DNA from: an uncultured Prevotellaceae bacterium
GTDB taxonomy: Bacteria > Bacteroidota > Bacteroidia > Bacteroidales > Muribaculaceae
NCBI GenBank assembly: GCA_945983195.1
Contig: CAMFSS010000046.1
Coordinates: forward strand, 1 to 10,482
Length of the DNA stretch: 10,482 nucleotides
Reading direction: 5' to 3'
Below, in pieces: positions 1-5,611 of the stretch. Positions within the stretch are counted from its first letter, which is position 1. Every line of letters starts with the position of its first letter. The notes under the pieces were generated by a model. That model saw only the letters and a list, made by a program, of their open reading frames with translations. It made no database searches and had not been told where the DNA came from. The position numbers and the translations under genes are program-made.

Positions 1-60
1 GAAGTGTCAACCCTAATTTATTTCGTTTGAAAAACTTTTACCGGACAGCAATAATAACGG

Positions 61-99
61 AAAAAATGTGCGCCCCGATGGATTGACATCGGGGCGCAC
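61..99 (-). terminator. Intrinsic terminator of the secreted-protein gene
   Basis: A perfect 13-bp inverted repeat (68-80 with 87-99, G+C rich) encloses a 6-nt loop. Read on the minus strand, the stem is followed by one A and six T residues (61-66). It lies about 75 bp past the stop codon at 176-178. The stem and U-tract are seen directly, and the arrangement is the classical Rho-independent form. Confidence 0.8.
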
Positions 100-117
100 T
101 GTGTTGTCGGTATTTAG

Positions 118-155
118 CCGCTTGCCGACCGTCTGTGCTCAGAGTCGGCAAGCGG
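118..155 (-). repeat. Hairpin immediately after the stop codon, upstream of the terminator
   Basis: A perfect 12-bp inverted repeat (118-129 with 144-155) encloses a 14-nt loop. It starts about 20 nt past the stop of the secreted-protein gene and 19 bp before the terminator stem. No T-tract follows it on either strand, so it is unlikely to terminate alone. A 3' UTR stabilising hairpin is one possible role (inference). Confidence 0.6.
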
Positions 156-175
156 TGATTTGATGCAATGGGAGA

Positions 176-1870
176 TTACTTCACAAGCACTTTCACGGCG
201 TTTTCGCTACCGTCGGCATACTTGATACGCTTGATTGCAAATCCCTTTTCGCCCTCCTGGAGCTTGCGTCCGGTGAGGTCGAACAGCTCGATGCTATCCA
301 CATCCTTTTCGGCTACCTGAGCATTGTTCACACCGGTGTAGTCGTTGGTGACTGTCACGATATTTGAGCGGCTTTCCTGGTTTCCACCGTAGTAGATGCT
401 CTGGATGCCGAGAGTCGTCCACTCGTAGTCGTAGAAGTAGATGGTGTGTTTCTTCGAACCGCTCGATAAATAGATGTCGTAGTAGCTGTCGGAGAAAGCG
501 TAAGGAATGATAGTGATGTCGCTTGTCAAGCCAATGAACAGGTCGGGTGTGAATGTGTAAGGCTCACCGTTGTAGTAGATTACGTAGTAGAGGCTTGCAA
601 CGTTAAGATCCTCACCTTCAGTGCTGACGGTAGGAATAGTGAATGATAGTCTGTCGAAGCCTGAATTGTGAGAGTGGGATACATTCTCAAGCGAGAAAAT
701 CGGGTCGGCAGGAGTCATAGCCTTATCCTCTTTTAATTCGATGGTAGGAGCCACGAAACCGGTGATGTAGTATATGTTGCTGCGACCGCAGTTGATGAGA
801 ATCGAAGCAGGATACTCAGCCGAGAGTGTAGTGACAGTTTCGCCTTCGGCAGAAAGGGCCAATGAAGCTGTCTCATCGAAGTTGAAGTAGCTGTAGAGGT
901 CGCCTTCTTCCTCAGAGCCTGTCGACTCAATCTTTGCATCGGCAGTGAGAGCATAGATGTGAGAGTTGTAGGTGAGGTTCGCACCCAGATATTGCTTCGT
1001 TGGGAATACGTATTTTCCGTCGATGAGTTCGCCCTTGATAACGGCATTGTTGTCTTCGGTGTTGAAGTTGTCGAAATACAGATCGGTGCTTCCGAGATAG
1101 GCATTCGACATGTATTTGTCGGTAGAAGTGAGGTCTTCAGCATCGTCGAGATAGTTGATGGTGGCAACACTCTTTGCCAGACCGTCGGGCAACGCAATGG
1201 GCTGGTCCTCGCAGATTGAGTAGACGATGTCCCAGTCGGCCATGTAGAACCACGCGTTGGTGGCATCTGTAAGGCCGATTACGCAGATGTCGCTGTCGGC
1301 ATAGGTGAGTACATCGTCTTTCCATGTGAATTTCACATCGGTGTCCTCAGGGTCGAAAACGAAAGTGCCTTCACTGGCATCATATTTCAGCTTGCAGATA
1401 TAGTAGGGATCGCCGTAGTCGAATGCATAGATTTGCGGGGTGTGCATCACCACCGTATTGTTCTCGCCGTATTCGCACTTGATCCATGGAGTTCCGAGTC
1501 CCCAAACGTATGCCTGCGAAATCGGGCCCTTTACATAGAGGAATCCGTCGTCGCCCTCAACAACTCCACCAAGACCACCATCGACAGCCTGATAGTAGAT
1601 ACCGCCAAAGCCAAGACCGTAGGCACTTGAGTTGACGTACATGTTGTCGATAAGACGTCCGGCAGGAGCATCGGTGATAGGCAATTCACCCTCTTTAATA
1701 GATGCTTTTTTAGGCTTTGCTACAAGCCCGTCTTCTTGAGCCTTTTTGAGCGACATCGACGCAGCCTTGAGTGGCTGATGATTGACTTTCACATTCTGCA
1801 ATTTCTGTGGAACTGCGCTTGCGGCAGCTACCACCATTGCACTGATCATAAGAAGTAGAGTTTTCTTCAT
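176..1870 (-). CDS. Secreted surface-type protein with FN3-like domain and T9SS-like tail, function unknown
   Basis: The product is 564 aa. The ATG at 1868-1870 is chosen because it begins a classic signal peptide (MKKTLLLMISAMVVAAASA, residues 1-19). The open frame runs further upstream only through a GTG and residues that do not resemble a leader. Residues about 55-150 are rich in Gly and aromatic residues (GFGGIYYQAVDGG at 87-99, YVKGPIS at 102-108). This pattern is common in large secreted Bacteroidales proteins. Residues about 380-500 look like an Ig/FN3-type beta domain ending in WTTLGIQSIYYGGN. Residues 515-564 (SIELFDLTGRKL ... VKVLVK) resemble a type A T9SS sorting domain. No catalytic motif was recognised. 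The likely location is outer membrane or extracellular, by inference from the leader and tail. It appears to be a single-gene transcription unit with its own promoter and terminator. Function cannot be assigned from sequence alone. Confidence 0.85.
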   Translation of the reverse strand: MKKTLLLMISAMVVAAASAVPQKLQNVKVNHQPLKAASMSLKKAQEDGLVAKPKKASIKEGELPITDAPAGRLIDNMYVNSSAYGLGFGGIYYQAVDGGLGGVVEGDDGFLYVKGPISQAYVWGLGTPWIKCEYGENNTVVMHTPQIYAFDYGDPYYICKLKYDASEGTFVFDPEDTDVKFTWKDDVLTYADSDICVIGLTDATNAWFYMADWDIVYSICEDQPIALPDGLAKSVATINYLDDAEDLTSTDKYMSNAYLGSTDLYFDNFNTEDNNAVIKGELIDGKYVFPTKQYLGANLTYNSHIYALTADAKIESTGSEEEGDLYSYFNFDETASLALSAEGETVTTLSAEYPASILINCGRSNIYYITGFVAPTIELKEDKAMTPADPIFSLENVSHSHNSGFDRLSFTIPTVSTEGEDLNVASLYYVIYYNGEPYTFTPDLFIGLTSDITIIPYAFSDSYYDIYLSSGSKKHTIYFYDYEWTTLGIQSIYYGGNQESRSNIVTVTNDYTGVNNAQVAEKDVDSIELFDLTGRKLQEGEKGFAIKRIKYADGSENAVKVLVK

Positions 1871-1994
1871 AAGAAATACAGTTTGTTGTGTTAATATTAA
1901 TATTGTAGAAAATATGCATACCAAAAATATCGCCCACGGCACACTATTGCTTAAGTTATGATAGATATTGCGAGCCTTGTGCTGTATTTTGCCG

Positions 1995-2025
1995 CAAATA
2001 TAGGCAATTTAATAATAGAATGAAA
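1995..2025 (-). promoter_or_regulatory. Bacteroidota-type promoter for the secreted-protein gene
   Basis: Minus-strand TATATTTG (1995-2002) matches the TAnnTTTG -7 consensus. A TTTC lies 19 bp upstream (2022-2025), close to the TTTG -33 box. The start codon at 1870 would be preceded by an unusually long leader of about 115-120 nt, which contains a 12-bp A/T palindrome (1893-1904). The match is seen in the sequence; activity is inferred. Confidence 0.55.
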
Positions 2026-2069
2026 GAAAAAAGTGATATTTTTCTTTCAAAAATAAAATTTGTCGATTT

Positions 2070-2089
2070 TATCGCATAATTATGCGATA
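2070..2089. repeat. Perfect 20-bp palindrome in the intergenic region
   Basis: The 20 bp from 2070 to 2089 read the same on both strands (half-site TATCGCATAA). It lies 30 bp past the stop of the family 2 glycosyltransferase and about 45 bp upstream of the -33 box of the secreted-protein promoter. It has no immediate T-run. As RNA it would form only an 8-bp stem with a 4-nt loop. It could be a weak terminator or a dimeric-regulator operator. Confidence 0.5.
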
Positions 2090-2118
2090 TTCATTTTCTG
2101 TGGATATGGGAAGATAGC

Positions 2119-3150
2119 CTATCGCACAAGGAGCTTCACTATGTGTGAAAATCCGCGTCCTCCACGGGCAATGTAGTGGTAGCCGATAGGGTAGCGCCAG
2201 CGCATCACTGCGTGGCGGCGACAGCGGTTCATGGTGGATTTGTATAGTGGTGTGGCAATGTCGGGGCGATTCTCGCGGAGGTATTCGGCTGCAAGTGCAA
2301 TACGGCGGAATTCCAAAAAGCGCAGTAGCCGTCCAATCTTTTTTTGACTGATTGTCGGTTTGCCGTCGGTGTGATATGCTTGAGCCTCATTGACGGTGGA
2401 ATGGATTGGTGCGTTTTCGGCACGCAGCAGAGCCTCTGCGGCATCAATGGCGCGCTCCCACAGCCCATGGCGCGAAGCAAACTCGGTGCCTGTGATTGAT
2501 TCGGTGGTGGAAATGACGTGCACACGCACGCGGTCGCCCATATAGGCTGTGCGTGGATTCAGCAAGAGGATTCGGAAGCCGAGTTCCCAGTCGTCCCAGC
2601 AGAGCATAGCTTCATTCCACGCGCCGGCACGCTCAAAGGTGCTTCGGCGCACGATGTAACGCAGTGTGGCGAGTGAGGCATGGAAAAGATGCTGCACAAT
2701 CAGATTGCTCTCATAGTAGGGATATTCGCGGTGCGAGCCGTCGAGATTCTGCACATCGACGCGTGTCACTACAATGTCGGCATTACCGCCAACAGCGTCG
2801 ATACGGCTCATGTAGCTTTCCACAAGGTCGGTATCCATTATGTCATCGCTGTCGAAGAACATCACCCACTCGCTATTCGAAGCCCTGAATCCGGCATTTC
2901 GAGCGGCAGCCGCACCCGGGGTGGTGCATTGCACAATGTCGATGTCAAGCTCGCTGTGCTCCTGCCTGAATGTCTCAAGCACGTGCAGCGAGTCGTCGGT
3001 AGAGTTGTTGTCGACGAGCACAAGCCTGAATCGGCGGTAGCTTTGGGCGGCTATCGTGTCGAGAGTGCGTCGCACTATTGTGGCGCGATTGTATACGGGA
3101 ACAATTATGTCGATTGTAGCTTCATTCGTCCTTTTTGCAGCCATAGGCAT
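2119..3150 (-). CDS. Glycosyltransferase family 2 (GT-A fold)
   Basis: The product is 343 aa. It transfers a sugar from a nucleotide-sugar donor, probably onto a surface glycan or lipid-linked glycan in the cytoplasm. The N-terminal domain is textbook GT2: DIIVPVYNR (residues 14-22), the nucleotide-binding LVDNNSTDDS (45-54), GAAAARNAGF (79-88), and the metal-binding DSDD (100-103). A WDDWELGFR segment (185-193) fills the place of the conserved acidic ED-type catalytic region. The C-terminal 120 residues are basic and not assignable. No membrane helix is obvious. Start codons at 3150 and 3144 are both possible; the GT2 core begins downstream of either. The gene diverges from the two plus-strand glycosyltransferases across a 181-bp gap. 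Donor and acceptor cannot be told from sequence. Confidence 0.92.
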   Translation of the reverse strand: MPMAAKRTNEATIDIIVPVYNRATIVRRTLDTIAAQSYRRFRLVLVDNNSTDDSLHVLETFRQEHSELDIDIVQCTTPGAAAARNAGFRASNSEWVMFFDSDDIMDTDLVESYMSRIDAVGGNADIVVTRVDVQNLDGSHREYPYYESNLIVQHLFHASLATLRYIVRRSTFERAGAWNEAMLCWDDWELGFRILLLNPRTAYMGDRVRVHVISTTESITGTEFASRHGLWERAIDAAEALLRAENAPIHSTVNEAQAYHTDGKPTISQKKIGRLLRFLEFRRIALAAEYLRENRPDIATPLYKSTMNRCRRHAVMRWRYPIGYHYIARGGRGFSHIVKLLVR

Positions 3151-3180
3151 AGTAGTGTCACGTTATTACTCTATTACACG

Positions 3181-3213
3181 CAAAGACAGCTTACAACTAT
3201 CTGCAACTGCAAG
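3181..3213 (-). promoter_or_regulatory. Candidate promoter of the family 2 glycosyltransferase
   Basis: Minus-strand TGTCTTTG (3181-3188) differs from TAnnTTTG at one position. CTTG lies 21 bp upstream (3210-3213) as a -33-like box. Transcription would start about 20-25 nt before the ATG at 3150. The spacing is good but the -7 box is imperfect. Confidence 0.4.
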
Positions 3214-3253
3214 CGTTCCTGCATAGAATATAAACGCAATTGTTTCACCAAAA

Positions 3254-3285
3254 ATTGCATTTTTTTAGGAAATAATGTAACTTTG
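3254..3285 (+). promoter_or_regulatory. Bacteroidota-type promoter of the glycosyltransferase operon
   Basis: TAACTTTG (3278-3285) matches the -7 consensus exactly. ATTG/TTGC at 3254-3258 lies 19-20 bp upstream as the -33 element. The first start codon (3332) is about 46 bp downstream of the -7 box. Confidence 0.6.
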
Positions 3286-3331
3286 CGATGATAACGCATT
3301 AAGAAATAAGAACATTCATAAAAGCACGGGA

Positions 3332-4237
3332 ATGAGTAACTTTATAAAGGCACTATATAAAAAGTATTTTATTACTCGTATGTGGCAAGCAAACAACAAC
3401 CTTTTTTTTGACATAAAGGCTGACAAGCTGCGCAAACACACGATGAACAGTGACGAGTCGGGCATATCGAATCAACTTATTCTCGACAAGGAATTAATAG
3501 TTACTCTGACTACTTATGGCAAGCGTATCTATGATGTTGATGTTGTTGTTGAGTCGATTATGCAAAACACCATCAAGCCAAACCGCATAGTCCTTTGGCT
3601 TGCGACAGAGCTAAAAGGCAAAGCTTTACCTATAACACTTCGAAACCTGCAAAAACGAGGACTTGAAATATACTATACCAGCGACATTAAGTCGTATAAA
3701 AAGCTGATTCCGACGCTTATCAATTATCCTAATTCTTATTACATCACCATTGATGACGATGTAATATATGATTTCGATCTTATCGAGAATCTTGTAAACG
3801 CGTACAAGGAATCTCCGGGCTACATTTATGCAAACGCAGTTGCAAAAATGCGACTTAATTCCCGGAACAAACTCCTTCCGTATCACAAATGGCCAATGTT
3901 TGGAGGTTCAAGCGTTCCAAGTTCTACCAATTTTGCAATTGGAGTAGGAGGAGTGCTATATCCATCAGGGTGTTTTTGCAAAGATGTCATAAATGAGGAG
4001 GCGTTTATGCGTCTTGCCCCTAATGGCGACGATATATGGTTTTATGCCATGGCTCGACTCAACGGCTACAAGGTGGCAAAAGCGTTCAGCCGCTATGAGA
4101 ATAGCGACTGTATTCTATCAAACTATCGTGTTCAGGACATTGCTCTGTTCAACAGGAATCTTTACAAACGGGAGAATGACACCCAAATAAAGGCAGTATT
4201 TGACGAATACGACATTTACAGGTTAATAAAGGATTAA
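3332..4237 (+). CDS. Putative GT-A-type glycosyltransferase of a surface-glycan locus
   Basis: The product is 301 aa. The core starts at LIVTLTTYGKRI (residues 55-66), followed by SIMQNTIKPNRIVLWL (75-90). These resemble the nucleotide-binding half of small Bacteroidales glycosyltransferases. IDDDVIYDFDLI (140-151) contains the DDD motif expected to bind the metal and nucleotide sugar. GVGGVLYP (204-211) and NGDDIWFYAMARL (231-243) resemble the acceptor loop and an acidic catalytic segment. No signal peptide or clear membrane helix is present, so it is probably cytoplasmic or membrane-associated. Only 6 bp separate its stop from the next ATG, which indicates co-transcription. Codons are more A/T-rich than in the flanking minus-strand genes, as is common for laterally exchanged capsule or O-antigen genes. 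The exact family and sugar are not recognised. Confidence 0.75.
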   Translation: MSNFIKALYKKYFITRMWQANNNLFFDIKADKLRKHTMNSDESGISNQLILDKELIVTLTTYGKRIYDVDVVVESIMQNTIKPNRIVLWLATELKGKALPITLRNLQKRGLEIYYTSDIKSYKKLIPTLINYPNSYYITIDDDVIYDFDLIENLVNAYKESPGYIYANAVAKMRLNSRNKLLPYHKWPMFGGSSVPSSTNFAIGVGGVLYPSGCFCKDVINEEAFMRLAPNGDDIWFYAMARLNGYKVAKAFSRYENSDCILSNYRVQDIALFNRNLYKRENDTQIKAVFDEYDIYRLIKD

Positions 4238-4243
4238 TTCGAC

Positions 4244-5365
4244 ATGAATATTCTTGTAGTAGGAGATGGCAGCAATTTCCATGTAGCATTAGGCGATGCG
4301 CTTCAAAGCATGGGGCACAAAGTGGTGATAATATCGGAAGGATGCAGATGGCTCAACACCCGACGGGATATTGACATAACCCGGCAGAAAGGAAAGATAG
4401 GAGCAATAAAATATGGTGCAAGGCTGCTTTCTTTGCTGCCTATGATGCGCGGCTGGGATGCCGTGTATGTGCACACGCCTACTTTCTTGCATCTCCGCCC
4501 ATTGAAGGTGAAGTTTTTTTTCGACTACATTCGACGCCATAATAAAATGGTGGTGTACTCGATGCTTAATACCGACTACTACTATGTGAAGAAGTGCCTT
4601 GACTACTCAACCTATCGCTATAGCGACTTCAGAATTGGTTCGAGCCCATCACCTCACGCCATAAAATATCCAATGGAGGAAAAGGTATGGACATCAAATT
4701 CGATGAGGATCTTGGCTGATGATGTGGTAGCTTCATGTGATGTGATTATTCCCTGCCTATGGGAATACTACAAAGTCTACGAGGATATGGTTCCGCAGAA
4801 GCTGCGCTATGGTGGCATTCCAATCGACACGCGCAACATAAAGAAGAATATCATTGAAAATGAGCCGCAGAAAGTGCGATTCATGCTTGGATATCACAAT
4901 GACCGAATGGATATTAAGGGTACCGACAAGATATTGGAAGCTCTGAAACGAGTGGTAGAACGCAATCGCGACAAGGCTGAGATGGTACTCGTGTCGAATG
5001 TTCCTTACAGCGAATATTTGGAACGTCTTTACGGCTCACATGTGCTTCTCGACCAGCTATATAGCTATACGCCTTCAACCAATGCACTGCTTGGTATGGC
5101 TCGTGGCATGGTTGCCGTTTCAGGTGCTGAACCTGAATACTACGACTTTATAGGAGAGCGTGATAACCATCCGATAATTAATATTTCGCCACTCATTGAA
5201 GGCGACATTGAGGACAAACTTGAATGGATTATAAAGAACAAGTCGTTACTGCCCGAATTGTCGCGCAGAAGTGCTGAATTTGTGTCGAAGCACAATGATA
5301 GTTTTGTGGTGGCAAAGCGTCACCTCAACGCCATCAATGAGTTCGGAGCAAAGTGTGGAATGTGA
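4244..5365 (+). CDS. GT-B-type (GT4-like) glycosyltransferase
   Basis: The product is 373 aa, the usual length for a GT4-like enzyme. The N-terminus MNILVVGDGSNFH (1-13) followed by ALGDALQSMGHKVVIISEG (15-33) is the first Rossmann strand and helix of a GT-B fold. The second domain begins near VRFMLGYHND (211-220). It contains DIKGTDKILEAL (223-234), a typical GT4 nucleotide-sugar segment. SYTPSTNALLGMARG (274-288) and AVSGAEPEYYDFIGE (291-305) sit where the family has the donor-binding acidic EX7E-type region. Here the acidic residues are E296, E298 and E305, with E298 to E305 in EX7E-like spacing. No leader or membrane helix is present. It is the second gene of a two-gene operon with the preceding glycosyltransferase. 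It ends facing the GH43 gene, 20 bp before a strong hairpin. Donor, acceptor and product glycan are unknown. Confidence 0.8.
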   Translation: MNILVVGDGSNFHVALGDALQSMGHKVVIISEGCRWLNTRRDIDITRQKGKIGAIKYGARLLSLLPMMRGWDAVYVHTPTFLHLRPLKVKFFFDYIRRHNKMVVYSMLNTDYYYVKKCLDYSTYRYSDFRIGSSPSPHAIKYPMEEKVWTSNSMRILADDVVASCDVIIPCLWEYYKVYEDMVPQKLRYGGIPIDTRNIKKNIIENEPQKVRFMLGYHNDRMDIKGTDKILEALKRVVERNRDKAEMVLVSNVPYSEYLERLYGSHVLLDQLYSYTPSTNALLGMARGMVAVSGAEPEYYDFIGERDNHPIINISPLIEGDIEDKLEWIIKNKSLLPELSRRSAEFVSKHNDSFVVAKRHLNAINEFGAKCGM

Positions 5366-5376
5366 TGGGTAGGTAT

Positions 5377-5410
5377 AAAAAAAGGATTAATTGTCTCACG
5401 ACAATTAATC
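5377..5410 (-). terminator. Strong minus-strand intrinsic terminator in the convergent gap
   Basis: A perfect 11-bp stem (5385-5395 with 5400-5410) has a TCAC tetraloop. On the minus strand it is followed by C and seven T residues (5383-5377). On the plus strand the tail is only weakly T-rich, so it may stop the glycosyltransferase operon (stop at 5365) less efficiently. It could end the GH43 transcript, the short RNA proposed just upstream of it, or both. Confidence 0.75.
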
Positions 5411-5441
5411 TTCACTTAAAATCTAATACCAATGAAAAAAC
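5377..5441 (-). ncRNA. Candidate small RNA of about 65 nt
   Basis: A consensus-like minus-strand -7 box (TATCTTTG, 5448-5455) lies about 40 bp upstream of the strong intrinsic terminator, with no open reading frame between them. The implied transcript starts near 5441 and ends in the U-tract at 5377. Its 5' end (GTTTTTTCATTGG) is unstructured and the 3' half is the terminator hairpin. That layout, a free 5' seed plus a terminator stem, is typical of bacterial regulatory RNAs. The terminator is equally well explained as the end of the GH43 transcript, so the case rests on the promoter match. Confidence 0.35.
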
Positions 5442-5447
5442 TTAGTG

Positions 5448-5479
5448 CAAAGATAAGTTGCAAAAATATGTTGTGCAAC
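5448..5479 (-). promoter_or_regulatory. Candidate promoter inside the convergent gap
   Basis: Minus-strand TATCTTTG (5448-5455) fits TAnnTTTG exactly. GTTG (plus-strand CAAC, 5476-5479) lies 20 bp upstream as a weak -33 box. No protein-coding gene follows in that direction except the antisense strand of the GT-B gene. The -33 box overlaps the A/T-rich inverted repeat at 5463-5486. Confidence 0.4.
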
Positions 5480-5486
5480 ATATTTT
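5463..5486. repeat. A/T-rich inverted repeat, 11-bp arms
   Basis: AAAATATGTTG (5463-5473) and CAACATATTTT (5476-5486) are perfect complements separated by 2 bp. The repeat overlaps the proposed -33 box of the candidate small-RNA promoter. It may be an operator or a weak hairpin; the sequence does not decide. Confidence 0.55.
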
Positions 5487-5517
5487 CCTTGAAATTTTAT
5501 TGAAGTTTGCAATAATT

Positions 5518-5556
5518 AACACCCCACAATCGAAATTGCTGCGACTGTGGGGTGTT
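5518..5556 (-). terminator. Hairpin downstream of the GH43 gene
   Basis: Two 15-nt arms (5518-5532 and 5542-5556) pair around a 9-nt loop with one imperfect position (5529/5545). On the minus strand that position is a G.U wobble; on the plus strand it is a mismatch. The structure therefore suits minus-strand RNA, 55 nt past the GH43 stop. The sequence after the stem is A/T-rich but lacks a run of T, so it may protect the 3' end, with termination completed at the 5377-5410 hairpin. Confidence 0.5.
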
Positions 5557-5611
5557 GATGCGTTTTCAATGCCTCTTTACGCGGTCTTCCGGGCAATTGT
5601 CGCGGGTGCCG

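Noticed and set aside
1871..1942. Upstream GTG extension of the secreted-protein gene
   Set aside because: The extension would place 24 non-leader residues before a perfect signal peptide starting MKK at 1870.
2680..3291. A 203-codon plus-strand open frame over the family 2 glycosyltransferase
   Set aside because: It lies antisense to a gene with clear GT2 motifs, shows no domain, and also covers the divergent promoter region. It is a shadow frame.
5433..5504. A 23-codon plus-strand frame starting MKKLSAKISCK in the convergent gap
   Set aside because: It has no ribosome-binding sequence or plus-strand promoter, overlaps the A/T-rich inverted repeat, and has no recognisable similarity. Chance is more likely.
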